Positions 1 through 7,037 of a stretch of 7,665 nt of DNA are shown here, piece by piece. The notes below the pieces were generated by a model that did no database searches, was not told where the DNA came from, and saw only the letters and a list, made by a program, of their open reading frames with translations. Position 1 is the first letter of the stretch; each line of letters begins with the position of its first letter. Source of the DNA: Comamonadaceae bacterium (GTDB lineage Bacteria > Pseudomonadota > Gammaproteobacteria > Burkholderiales > Burkholderiaceae_C). Made by a program: the position numbers and the translations under genes. The stretch spans positions 1 through 7,665 of the forward strand of contig CANCCE010000133.1 in assembly GCA_947374505.1 (NCBI GenBank), in the 5' to 3' direction.

Positions 1-465
1 GCGGTCAAGTGGCCAGCGGCTTCTTCCGTCGGTGGCAAAGGCAACGAAGGCGTCGCCGCCAACGTCAACCGCATCAAAGGTGCCATCGGCTACGTGGAAT
101 ACGCTTATGTCAAGAAAAACGGCATGAACTTCATGCAACTGCAAAACGCTGACGGCAAGTATGTCAGCCCGGACGACAAAACCTTTGCCTCCGCCGCAGC
201 CGGTGCTGACTGGTTTAGCGTTCCAGGCATGGGCGTGTCGATGGTCAACGCCAAGGGTGCTGCCAGCTGGCCTATCAGCACGGCTTCGTTCATCTTGATG
301 TACAAAAATCCAGCCGACAAAGCAGCCTCCGCAGAAGCCTTGAAGTTCTTTGACTGGGCTTTCAAAAACGGCAAGAAAATGGCTGACGATCTCGACTATG
401 TTTCGCTGCCTGACAGCCTGACGAATCAGATTCGCAGCAAGGTCTGGTCACAAATTCAGAAGTAA
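1..465 (+). CDS. pstS: Phosphate ABC transporter substrate-binding protein PstS (3' part, 5' end outside window)
   Basis: Periplasmic phosphate-binding protein that delivers inorganic phosphate to the PstCA channel. The reading frame is open from base 1 and ends at TAA 463-465, giving the last 154 residues, roughly the C-terminal 45% of a usual protein of about 340 residues. Family hallmarks seen in order are GGKGNEGVAANV (residues 11-22 of the visible part), GAIGYVEYAY, the conserved SWPIS stretch, a LKFFDWAFKNGKK segment and the C-terminal DLDYVSLPDSL block. These match the E. coli PstS pattern as I know it. A GTG at base 94 could be mistaken for a start, but conserved sequence continues upstream of it, so it is an internal valine. 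The signal peptide and the N-terminal phosphate-contacting residues are not visible. It is the first gene of the pst cluster seen here and is separated from pstC by a hairpin. Confidence 0.96.
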   Translation, partial: AVKWPAASSVGGKGNEGVAANVNRIKGAIGYVEYAYVKKNGMNFMQLQNADGKYVSPDDKTFASAAAGADWFSVPGMGVSMVNAKGAASWPISTASFILMYKNPADKAASAEALKFFDWAFKNGKKMADDLDYVSLPDSLTNQIRSKVWSQIQK

Positions 466-483
466 TTCTCTGGGTCAACCGAT

Positions 484-524
484 AAACCCGTCGAGCGGCC
501 ACCAGCAGCTCGGCGGGTTTTATT
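484..524 (+). terminator. Terminator-like hairpin between pstS and pstC (probable attenuator)
   Basis: Bases 484-496 (AAACCCGTCGAGC) pair with 508-520 (GCTCGGCGGGTTT) over 13 base pairs with one G-U wobble and no bulge. The loop is 11 bases (497-507). A T-rich run follows (TTTTATT, 518-524, partly inside the stem). It begins 19 bases after the pstS stop codon. This has the form of an intrinsic terminator. Because pstCAB have no obvious promoter in the remaining 28 bases before pstC, I infer partial termination, which would leave PstS mRNA in excess over mRNA for the membrane parts. It could instead act mainly as a 3' stabiliser of pstS mRNA. Confidence 0.82.
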
Positions 525-541
525 CAGTATCAGACAACTCC

Positions 542-545
542 AAGG
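542..545 (+). promoter_or_regulatory. Ribosome binding site favouring the pstC start at 553
   Basis: AAGG lies 7 bases before ATG 553. A second in-frame ATG at 571 has GGAAG (561-565) 5 bases ahead of it, so the true start is not fixed by sequence alone. The first ATG is kept because its spacing is normal and it adds only six residues. Confidence 0.45.
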
Positions 546-552
546 TATTCAA

Positions 553-1563
553 ATGAGCGTGGAAGCCATCATGACTTTGCCAACCAACACCAGTGATTCA
601 AACAGCGAAACAGGCAGTCAAGACATGATCGCCGTGGCCAAACGCCAGCGCATCCAGGATTTCTTTTTCCACCGCATCACTCAAAGCTTCTCGCTGCTGG
701 TGTTGATCGCTCTGACCGGCATCATTGCCTCCTTGTTCATCAATGCCTGGCCTGCACTGCATAAGTTTGGCGTGCATTTCCTTTGGTATGTGGAGTGGGA
801 CATCGTCAATGAAGAATTTGGTGCTGCGATTGCGATCGTCGGCACCTTGGCCAGCGCTGGTATTGCGATGTTGATCGCGGTGCCGCTGGCCTTTGGTATC
901 GCGGTATTTTTAACCGAGACCTGTCCGGTCTGGTTGCGTCGCCCTCTCGGCACCTCCATCGAATTGTTGGCCGCAGTGCCATCGATCATTTACGGCATGT
1001 TTGGATTGTTCGTCTTCGCGCCCCTGTTCGCCGACTACCTGCAAGTGCCTTTGCAAAAACTGCTGGGCGGGATGCCGCTGGTCGGCTTTTTGTTTGGTGG
1101 TGCCACCAACGGCATGGGCATTTTGGCTGCCGGCATTGTGCTGGCCTTCATGGTCTTGCCCTTCATTGCCGCCGTGATGCGCGATGTCTTTGAAGTCACG
1201 CCACCCATCCTGCGTGAATCAGCTTATGGCCTGGGCTGCACCACCTGGGAAGTGGTCCGCAAAGTGGTTTTGCCGTACACCCAAAAGGGCGTCATCGGCG
1301 GGATCATGCTCGGCTTGGGACGCGCCTTGGGCGAGACCATGGCCGTGACCTTCGTCATCGGCAACGCCAACCGCATGCCGACTTCCTTGTTTTCACCTGG
1401 CACGTCCATCGCATCGACACTGGCCAACGAGTTTGGCGAGGCCGATGCGTTTCATATCTCGGCATTGTTTGCGCTTGCCTTTGTGCTGTTTGTGATCACT
1501 TTCGTGGTGCTGGCGATGGCCAAGATTTTGGTCCTGCGGGCTGACAAAGCCAAAGGAGCTTGA
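553..1563 (+). CDS. pstC: Phosphate ABC transporter permease PstC
   Basis: Inner-membrane subunit which, with PstA, forms the phosphate channel of the PstSCAB importer. The protein has 336 residues, slightly longer than the usual length of about 320. The extra length is a polar, Ser/Thr/Asn-rich cytoplasmic N-terminus (residues 1-40). About six hydrophobic segments follow, near residues 45-66, 92-120, 138-160, 187-208, 247-270 and 300-327. The ABC-permease EAA loop that docks on PstB is at about 221-241 (RESAYGLGCTTWEVV onward). The next conserved stretch is GLGRALGETMAV (254-265), typical of PstC. ATG 553 is chosen, with ATG 571 as the alternative. The stop is one base before the pstA start, and the pstA ribosome binding site lies inside the end of this gene, so translation of the two is probably coupled. 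Confidence 0.97.
   Translation: MSVEAIMTLPTNTSDSNSETGSQDMIAVAKRQRIQDFFFHRITQSFSLLVLIALTGIIASLFINAWPALHKFGVHFLWYVEWDIVNEEFGAAIAIVGTLASAGIAMLIAVPLAFGIAVFLTETCPVWLRRPLGTSIELLAAVPSIIYGMFGLFVFAPLFADYLQVPLQKLLGGMPLVGFLFGGATNGMGILAAGIVLAFMVLPFIAAVMRDVFEVTPPILRESAYGLGCTTWEVVRKVVLPYTQKGVIGGIMLGLGRALGETMAVTFVIGNANRMPTSLFSPGTSIASTLANEFGEADAFHISALFALAFVLFVITFVVLAMAKILVLRADKAKGA
1552..1558 (+). promoter_or_regulatory. Strong ribosome binding site for pstA within the end of pstC
   Basis: AAAGGAG at 1552-1558 is 6 bases before ATG 1565 and 9 bases before the adjacent ATG 1568. Both spacings work, so the protein may start at either of the two consecutive methionines. This is the best Shine-Dalgarno match in the cluster. 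Confidence 0.7.
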
Positions 1564-1564
1564 G

Positions 1565-2425
1565 ATGATGAGCAACTTCAATCACCAACTTTATCGCCGC
1601 CGTCGCTGGGCCAATGCGCAAGGCTTGGTGTTGTCCATGAGCGCCATGGCGATCGGCTTGGCAGTGCTGCTGTGGATTTTGTTTGTGTTGTTTTCCAATG
1701 GCCTTGCCGCCATTGACTGGAACATGTTCACCCAAGACACGCCGGCACCCGGCTCTGAGGGAGGCGGTTTGAGAAACGCCATCATCGGCAGCTTGATGAT
1801 GGTTGGCCTGTCGGTCCTGGTCTCAACGCCGATAGGGATTTTGGCGGGCATCTACCTCACCGAATATGGTGACCAAAGCAAAACCGCGGAACTCACCCGC
1901 TTCGTGACAGACATCATGCTGTCAGCACCGTCGATCGTGCTGGGTTTGTTTGTGTACTCCATCGCAGTCGCCACCGTGGGTAACTTTTCGGGTTATGCCG
2001 GCAGCTTGGCCTTGTCGCTGATCGCCGTGCCAGTGGTCATGCGGACCACTGAAAACATGTTGCGCCTGGTGCCCGGCAGTTTGCGGGAAGCGGCTTTTGC
2101 GCTGGGTGCGCCACGCTGGAAAGTCTCGACGTTGGTGACCTTGCGGGCAGCGAAAAGTGGGGTCGTCACCGGCTTGCTGTTGGCGGTGGCCCGCATCAGC
2201 GGTGAAACTGCGCCACTCTTGTTCACAGCCCTGAACAACCAGTTTTACAGCACCAACATGGGTGCACCGATGGCCAATCTGCCAGTGGTGATCTACCAAT
2301 TCGCCATGAGTCCATATGACAACTGGATTCGGCTGGCGTGGGGTGGCGCTTTGCTCGTCACCATGGCTGTATTGGTCTTCAATATCTTGGCGCGTGTTTT
2401 TTTCCGGGACAAAGTGAGCGCCTGA
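1565..2425 (+). CDS. pstA: Phosphate ABC transporter permease PstA
   Basis: Second membrane subunit of the phosphate importer, partner of PstC. It has 286 residues, close to the usual length. The N-terminus is short and arginine-rich (RRRRW, residues 11-15), consistent with a cytoplasmic side. Hydrophobic segments lie near 19-44, 73-98, 117-137, 145-160, 197-220 and 257-278. The EAA loop runs from about 172 to 192 (SLREAAFALGAPRWKV) and is followed by the conserved ARISGETAPLLF (209-220), diagnostic of PstA. It starts one base after the pstC stop behind a strong ribosome binding site. The stop codon lies in a tandem copy of an 8-base unit (2416-2431). The gene is in the same frame as pstB, but the stop and 57 bases separate them. 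Confidence 0.97.
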   Translation: MMSNFNHQLYRRRRWANAQGLVLSMSAMAIGLAVLLWILFVLFSNGLAAIDWNMFTQDTPAPGSEGGGLRNAIIGSLMMVGLSVLVSTPIGILAGIYLTEYGDQSKTAELTRFVTDIMLSAPSIVLGLFVYSIAVATVGNFSGYAGSLALSLIAVPVVMRTTENMLRLVPGSLREAAFALGAPRWKVSTLVTLRAAKSGVVTGLLLAVARISGETAPLLFTALNNQFYSTNMGAPMANLPVVIYQFAMSPYDNWIRLAWGGALLVTMAVLVFNILARVFFRDKVSA

Positions 2426-2482
2426 GCGCCTCCCGCATCCGTCGCGACAACTCGTTTCCTCACACTATTTAGACCACTGGAC
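2426..2482 (+). other. 57-base pstA-pstB gap, no recognisable signal
   Basis: This is the longest gap inside the pstC-phoR run. I see no terminator hairpin, no convincing -35/-10 pair and no GGAG-like ribosome binding site before pstB. An 8-base palindrome, GTCGCGAC, sits at 2441-2448. The pstB frame is open back to the pstA stop but offers no ATG, GTG or TTG upstream of 2483. Confidence 0.5.
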
Positions 2483-3265
2483 ATGCCCATGCCTGAAACC
2501 ACCACAGAACTTAAAAACGCCCTCGAGGTCCGTAATCTCAATTTTTATTACGGTAACTTTCGTGGTCTCAAAGACGTGACCATGAACATTGCCGAGCGCA
2601 AGGTCACGGCCTTCATCGGCCCATCGGGTTGCGGCAAGTCGACGCTGTTGCGCACACTGAACCGCATGTACAGCCTGTACCCCGGCCAGCGCGCTGAAGG
2701 CGAGATCAATTTCTACGGCAAAAACATTCTGGACAAAAGCCAGGACTTGAACCTGCTGCGGGCCCGGATCGGCATGGTGTTCCAAAAGCCGACGCCCTTC
2801 CCGATGACGATTTACGACAACATCGCCTTCGGCGTGCGCCTATATGACAACCTGAACAAAAGTGATATGGATGAACGCGTTGAATGGGCGCTGACCAAGT
2901 CTGCACTGTGGAACGAAGTCAAAGACAAACTCGGCCAAAACGGTCTGTCTCTGTCCGGCGGGCAACAGCAGCGTCTGTGTATTGCCCGCAGTGTGGCAGT
3001 CAAACCATCGGTCTTGCTGCTCGACGAACCGACGTCCGCACTGGACCCGATTTCGACCGGCAAAGTCGAAGAACTGGTGCACGAATTAAAAAAAGACTAC
3101 ACCATTGCCATCGTCACACACAACATGCAGCAAGCCGCGCGTTGCAGTGACTTCACCGCCTACATGTACTTGGGTGAACTGATGGAATTCGGCTCCACCG
3201 AGCAGATTTTCTTCAAGCCCAAACGCACCGAGACCGAAGACTACATAACAGGAAGGTTTGGTTAA
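2483..3265 (+). CDS. pstB: Phosphate ABC transporter ATP-binding protein PstB
   Basis: Cytoplasmic ATPase that drives phosphate import through PstCA; it is also the transporter component thought to signal with PhoU. It has 260 residues, typical for the family. All nucleotide-binding motifs are intact: Walker A GPSGCGKST (46-54), Q-loop Gln101, the PstB-type QKPTPFPMTIYDNIAFG (101-117), ABC signature LSGGQQQR (157-164), Walker B VLLLDEP (177-183), D-loop SALD (185-188) and switch His213. The C-terminus TEDYITGRFG is the classic PstB ending. The start at 2483 has no good ribosome binding site; ATG 2489, two codons later, is an alternative that would remove only Met-Pro. The stop is two bases before phoU. 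Confidence 0.98.
   Translation: MPMPETTTELKNALEVRNLNFYYGNFRGLKDVTMNIAERKVTAFIGPSGCGKSTLLRTLNRMYSLYPGQRAEGEINFYGKNILDKSQDLNLLRARIGMVFQKPTPFPMTIYDNIAFGVRLYDNLNKSDMDERVEWALTKSALWNEVKDKLGQNGLSLSGGQQQRLCIARSVAVKPSVLLLDEPTSALDPISTGKVEELVHELKKDYTIAIVTHNMQQAARCSDFTAYMYLGELMEFGSTEQIFFKPKRTETEDYITGRFG
3250..3256 (+). promoter_or_regulatory. Ribosome binding site for phoU inside the end of pstB
   Basis: AGGAAGG at 3250-3256 lies 11 bases before ATG 3268, slightly long spacing but a good match to the anti-Shine-Dalgarno. It is within the last codons of pstB, which suggests coupled translation. Confidence 0.5.
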
Positions 3266-3267
3266 TC

Positions 3268-3969
3268 ATGAGTGACAAGCACATCTCCAGCCAGTTCGAC
3301 ACCGAGCTGAACACCATCTCCACCAATGTGCTCGAAATGGGCGGCTTGGTTGAATCGCAGTTGCACCAAGCGATTTATGCGCTGGTTCACATGAACCTGG
3401 CGACGGCAGAACAGGTGATTGAAAACGAGAGCAAGATCAACCAGATGGAATTGCGGATTGATCACGACATCATTTCCACCATCGGTCGGCGTCAACCGAC
3501 GGCGCGGGATCTGCGCTTTTTGATGGCGATTTCCCGGACAACTCAAAACTTAGAGCGTGCCGGCGATGAGATCGAACGCATGGCCCGCATGGTCAAATCA
3601 ATCATCAAAAGCGGCTCTCCCCGTAACCTGCCGACATCAGAGCTGCGCGTGGCTGCAGATCTGGCTGCAGCCATGCTGCGCAAAACACTTGATTCATTCG
3701 CACGACTAGACACCGCCATGGCCGTGACCATCATCAAAGAAGATGACCAGATCGACGACGAGTACAACGGATTCTTGCGCAAGCTCATCACCTACATGAT
3801 GGAAGATCCGCGCACCATTTCACCCAGCTTAGACCTGCTGTTTTTGGCCAAGTCGATTGAGCGCGTGGGTGATCACGCTAAAAATATCGCCGAGCAAATC
3901 ATCTTTATCGTCAAGGGCGAGGACGTCCGCCACACCCCCGTGAGCAAGGTTGAATCGGTCGTCAAATGA
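3268..3969 (+). CDS. phoU: Phosphate signalling complex protein PhoU
   Basis: Cytoplasmic negative regulator that, when phosphate is plentiful, passes the state of PstSCAB to PhoR and keeps the Pho response off. The 233-residue length is normal. The two-fold repeat of three-helix PhoU domains is visible: the first half carries NLERAGDEIERM (94-105) and the second SIERVGDHAKNIAE (196-209). These are the paired acidic metal-binding motifs (E96/D100 and E198/D202). The conserved TIGRRQPTARDLR (71-83) of the first half is present. The gene starts two bases after pstB, and its TGA overlaps the phoB ATG in an ATGA, so it is in one transcription unit with both transporter and two-component genes. 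Confidence 0.97.
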   Translation: MSDKHISSQFDTELNTISTNVLEMGGLVESQLHQAIYALVHMNLATAEQVIENESKINQMELRIDHDIISTIGRRQPTARDLRFLMAISRTTQNLERAGDEIERMARMVKSIIKSGSPRNLPTSELRVAADLAAAMLRKTLDSFARLDTAMAVTIIKEDDQIDDEYNGFLRKLITYMMEDPRTISPSLDLLFLAKSIERVGDHAKNIAEQIIFIVKGEDVRHTPVSKVESVVK

Positions 3970-4697
3970 GAAAACTACCTCGCGTTTTGGTGGTCGAAGA
4001 CGAGCCGTCAATTGCTGAATTGATTGCGGTCAACCTTCGGCACAACGGTTTTTCCCCCATCGTCGTGTTTGATGGTGCCGCTGCGCAACGGGAGGTTGAT
4101 GCTGTGCTGCCCGACTTGATCTTGCTGGACTGGATGCTGCCCGGCGAGAGCGGAGCCACCTTGGCGCGGCAATGGCGCAAAAGTGACCGGACTAAAACCG
4201 TGCCGATCATCATGCTGACCGCGCGCAGTGATGAGTCTGACAAAGTGCAAGGGCTGGACGCCGGTGCTGACGACTACATCACCAAGCCATTTTCAACACA
4301 AGAGTTGCTGGCCCGCATCCGCGCGCTGCTGCGCCGTCGCAGCCCTGAAATCGTCAAAGACTCTGTGCAACTCGGTGAACTGACGCTGGACGCAGGCACT
4401 TACCGCGTCACTTTTCGCAGCAAAGAACTGAAGATCGGACCGACCGAATTCAAGCTCTTGCACTACCTGATGAAACATGCTGAACGGGTGCATACCCGCA
4501 GTACCTTGCTCGACAAGGTCTGGGGCGACCACGTTTTCATTGAAGAACGGACTGTCGATGTGCATGTCAAACGCTTGCGAGAGTCATTGGGCGAAGCCGC
4601 CTGCATGATTGAAACCGTGCGTGGCGCAGGTTACCGTTTGACCGCTCAAAACACCGCTGGAAACTCAGAACAGGGCCAGTCCATTTCCGCAGCATGA
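3966..4697 (+). CDS. phoB: Phosphate regulon response regulator PhoB
   Basis: OmpR/PhoB-class transcription factor activated by PhoR phosphorylation under phosphate limitation; it would bind Pho boxes. Receiver domain at about 5-123: acidic pocket E11/D12, phospho-acceptor Asp55 in LLDWMLPG, switch Thr85 in MLTAR and Lys107 in TKPF. Winged-helix DNA-binding domain at about 133-226: GPTEFKLLHYLM (158-169), the recognition helix region RTVDVHVKRLR (195-205) and ETVRGAGYRL (216-225). The last 18 residues or so (226-243) form a polar Ser/Gln/Asn tail not present in E. coli PhoB (about 229 residues). It is coupled to both neighbours by ATGA overlaps. No separate ribosome binding site is close to its start. 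The identity as PhoB rather than another family member rests on position between phoU and phoR as well as sequence. Confidence 0.97.
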   Translation: MRKLPRVLVVEDEPSIAELIAVNLRHNGFSPIVVFDGAAAQREVDAVLPDLILLDWMLPGESGATLARQWRKSDRTKTVPIIMLTARSDESDKVQGLDAGADDYITKPFSTQELLARIRALLRRRSPEIVKDSVQLGELTLDAGTYRVTFRSKELKIGPTEFKLLHYLMKHAERVHTRSTLLDKVWGDHVFIEERTVDVHVKRLRESLGEAACMIETVRGAGYRLTAQNTAGNSEQGQSISAA

Positions 4698-6013
4698 CGC
4701 AACGCTTGTTTGAACTGCTGCTGTTTGTTGCGTTGGGATCGGCTTGGGGCCTGCGGCACGCATCAGCGGGTTGGGCTGTCGCCGGTACGTTGGCCGGTGC
4801 GGTGCTGTGGAGCCTGCTAGATGGTCTGCGCGCTAGGCGCTTGCTGAAATGGTTCAATACGGCAGACACAACACAGTCGCCCAAGTTTTCCGGCATTTGG
4901 GCCGAGCTGTTTGAGCGCAGTCGGAAAATCATCAAGCAGCAAGAAAGACGAACAGAAGAAAGCAATGCTCGTTTGGATAACTTTCTGGCCGCGATTCAGG
5001 CCTCACCGAATGGCGTGATTCTGCTTGATGCGGAAGGCCGTATCGAGTGGGTGAACCTGACAGCCGCCCACCAACTCGGCTTAGACCAGCAGAAAGATGT
5101 CGGCCAATACATTCAGAATTTGGTTCGGTCACCCGTCTTTAAAACTTACTTTTTAGGGGACGATTTCAGCACTGAAATTCAGATCGGTGGTATCGGCGCC
5201 AGGCCCTCTGTGCCCTCCAAGATATCAGTACAAATTCATCCTTACGGCCATCAGCGCAAACTCTTACTGACGCGCGATGTGACCGCGGTCGAACTCGCAG
5301 ACACCATGCGACGCGATTTCGTCGCCAATGTGTCGCATGAAATTCGGACACCTTTGACCGTGCTCAGCGGTTTTGTAGAAACGCTGCAGCATATCCCTGT
5401 CAGCGAGGCAGATCGGAACGTTTACCTGGGCATGATGAGCCAGCAGGCTCAACGAATGCAGATGCTGGTGAGCGATTTGCTCACGCTGTCACGCTTAGAG
5501 GGCAGTCCCGCGCCAGGGCCAGGCGACTGGATCCATACTGAAGACCTGTTGACACCCGCAATACAAGAAACACGTGCTTTGTCCAGCGTCATTGCGCAGC
5601 CCCCTCACGCCATCACCCCCGGGCCTAAGTCCGCATTTTTGGTCTCAGGCAATAAATCAGAATTACACAGCGCCATGTCCAACCTGCTGAGCAACGCCGT
5701 GCGCTACACACCCGCAGGCGGCGCCATCCGAACCGGTTGGCAATTGCGTCCCGATGGCTGGGCGGAGTTCTTTGTCGAAGACAGCGGCCCCGGCATCGCC
5801 GCCGAACATTTACCGCGCTTGACTGAACGCTTTTACCGCGTCGACAGCAGCCGTTCGCGTGAAACCGGCGGCACCGGCTTGGGCCTGGCCATTGTCAAAC
5901 ACGTGGCACAACGGCATGGCGGTCAGTTCAACGTGACAAGCACGATAGGAAAAGGCTCGACTTTTTCAATCGCCCTGCCGCCATCGCGCGTGCAGCCGAA
6001 ATTTATCGACTGA
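4694..6013 (+). CDS. phoR: Phosphate regulon sensor histidine kinase PhoR
   Basis: Membrane-bound kinase/phosphatase that controls PhoB. It has 439 residues. Two hydrophobic segments (about 5-20 and 25-43) are joined by only a few residues, so there is no periplasmic sensor domain; this is typical of PhoR, which reads phosphate through PstSCAB-PhoU. A PAS domain spans about 93-200 (AIQASPNGVILLDAEGRIEW). The dimerisation domain has the H-box FVANVSHEIRTPL (209-221) with phospho-acceptor His215. The ATPase domain has N-box NLLSNAVRYTP (330-340), G1 DSGPGI (363-368), F-box ERFYRVD (378-384) and G2 GTGLGL (393-398). All catalytic motifs are intact. The start codon overlaps the phoB stop (ATGA). 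The 3' end overlaps the convergent glycosyltransferase gene by 11 bases. Confidence 0.97.
   Translation: MTQRLFELLLFVALGSAWGLRHASAGWAVAGTLAGAVLWSLLDGLRARRLLKWFNTADTTQSPKFSGIWAELFERSRKIIKQQERRTEESNARLDNFLAAIQASPNGVILLDAEGRIEWVNLTAAHQLGLDQQKDVGQYIQNLVRSPVFKTYFLGDDFSTEIQIGGIGARPSVPSKISVQIHPYGHQRKLLLTRDVTAVELADTMRRDFVANVSHEIRTPLTVLSGFVETLQHIPVSEADRNVYLGMMSQQAQRMQMLVSDLLTLSRLEGSPAPGPGDWIHTEDLLTPAIQETRALSSVIAQPPHAITPGPKSAFLVSGNKSELHSAMSNLLSNAVRYTPAGGAIRTGWQLRPDGWAEFFVEDSGPGIAAEHLPRLTERFYRVDSSRSRETGGTGLGLAIVKHVAQRHGGQFNVTSTIGKGSTFSIALPPSRVQPKFID
6003..6013. other. Tail-to-tail overlap of phoR and the glycosyltransferase gene
   Basis: The phoR stop TGA is at 6011-6013 and the minus-strand TAA is at 6003-6005, so the last codons of the two genes overlap by 11 bases on opposite strands. 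No strong terminator hairpin with a T-run is visible on either strand near the junction; only a 5-bp stem at 6018-6033 was found. Confidence 0.9.
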
Positions 6014-7037
6014 CCGGCTTGGCTGCCACCAAGTTGTCCTGGAACAATTGCCCGGCCTGACGCCAGCTGAACGCCAGCGCACGTTCACGGGCTTGGGCAC
6101 GGCTAACTTTCAGCGCGGACCCAAATGCTTGCTGCAAATCTGCATGCAGCACACCGCCCTTATGCCCCTCTGGCGTACCCAAAACTTCTAACGGGCCGTC
6201 GACTGGATAGGCGGCAACCGGCGTACCGCAAGCCATCGCTTCGAGCATGACCAAGCCAAAGGTTTCTGACTTGCTGGGGAACACAAACACATCGGCAGCC
6301 GCATACACCTTGGCCAATTCATCCCGGGGCAGCAGACCAAGCCAGCGCACCTTCGGATAACGCGCCTTGAGGGACGCTTCCAATGGCCCCACACCACACA
6401 CCACCTTGGTCCCGGGAATGTCCATCTGCAAAAAAGACTCTATGTTTTTTTCGTAAGAAACCCGTCCGACAAAAAGCGAGACAGGACGCTCAAGATTTTC
6501 GAGTTGCGGGTAGAGCCCGGCAGTGCCATAAAAGCGAAATAAATCCGTGTCAACGCCGTGCGTCCAACTGCGCAGTTGGCCAAAACCTCTTTTTTTGAGC
6601 ATCTCCAGCACCCCTTGCGTCGGCACCATGATGCCTGACGACGGTTTGTGAAAATGACGAAACAAAGCGTAGCCCATCCACAAGGGGACACGCAAAGCTG
6701 CTTTCAAAATTTCAGGAAACTTGGTATGAAATGCCGTGGTGAACTGCAGACGATGCTTGCGGCAATGCGCCCGTGCAGCCCAACCCAACGGGCCTTCTGT
6801 GGCGACGTGAATGGCGTCAGGTGAAAATTCATGCAGCTGTTGACTCAAAAAGGGCCGGGGTTTGATAGCGAGATCAATCCCCGCATACCCAGGGCAAGGC
6901 CGCGTCTTGAACTGCCCCGGATGAATCACCAGCACCTCATGGTCACGCCCCTCCAATTCTCGAACCAGCTCCAGCAAGGTGGTCACAACACCGTTCACTT
7001 GGGGCAACCACGCATCGGTAACCAAGGCAATTTTCAT
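6003..7037 (-). CDS. GT4-type glycosyltransferase, probably Agt-like diacylglycerol glycosyltransferase
   Basis: A 344-residue GT-B fold glycosyltransferase. The N-terminal domain opens with MKIALVTDAWLPQVNGVVTT (1-20), the glycine-rich loop typical of this group, and carries HVATEGPLG (77-85) and FTTAFHTKFPE (99-109). The C-terminal donor domain has VGRVSYEKN (190-198), with Arg192 and Lys197 in the usual phosphate-binding positions, and the EX7E motif at Glu258 and Glu266 (SETFGLVMLEAMACG). No signal peptide or membrane helix is seen, which suits a cytoplasmic-face enzyme. Its ATG overlaps the stop of the upstream phosphoesterase gene (ATGA, 7034-7037), so the two are translated together. 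The pairing suggests it adds a sugar to the diacylglycerol released by the neighbour, as Agt does during phosphate starvation. Sequence alone cannot fix the acceptor or sugar, and a general cell-envelope glycosyltransferase is the alternative. Confidence 0.88.
   Translation of the reverse strand: MKIALVTDAWLPQVNGVVTTLLELVRELEGRDHEVLVIHPGQFKTRPCPGYAGIDLAIKPRPFLSQQLHEFSPDAIHVATEGPLGWAARAHCRKHRLQFTTAFHTKFPEILKAALRVPLWMGYALFRHFHKPSSGIMVPTQGVLEMLKKRGFGQLRSWTHGVDTDLFRFYGTAGLYPQLENLERPVSLFVGRVSYEKNIESFLQMDIPGTKVVCGVGPLEASLKARYPKVRWLGLLPRDELAKVYAAADVFVFPSKSETFGLVMLEAMACGTPVAAYPVDGPLEVLGTPEGHKGGVLHADLQQAFGSALKVSRAQARERALAFSWRQAGQLFQDNLVAAKPVSR

Noticed and set aside
94..96. GTG as a possible start of a short 123-residue protein.
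   Set aside because: The conserved PstS sequence continues upstream in frame to base 1, so this is an internal valine codon of a gene cut by the window.
411..426. Pho-box-like TGACAG followed by TGACG within pstS.
   Set aside because: The half-sites are 8 bases apart rather than 11, the second is imperfect, and the site lies in conserved PstS coding sequence (the DSLT codons).
1922..2299. Long open frames antisense to pstA (125 residues and others on the opposite strand of the pst and pho genes).
   Set aside because: They lie opposite well-conserved genes, have no ribosome binding site or family resemblance, and have the composition expected of frame shadows.
6018..6033. Small inverted repeat CTTGG/CCAAG after phoR as a terminator.
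   Set aside because: Only 5 bp, no T-run on either strand, and located in the coding end of the glycosyltransferase.
6430..6451. A6 and T7 homopolymer runs in the glycosyltransferase gene as possible frameshift or phase-variation sites.
   Set aside because: The frame is intact across both runs and encodes the conserved VSYEKN and following residues; the runs are short and arise from ordinary codons.
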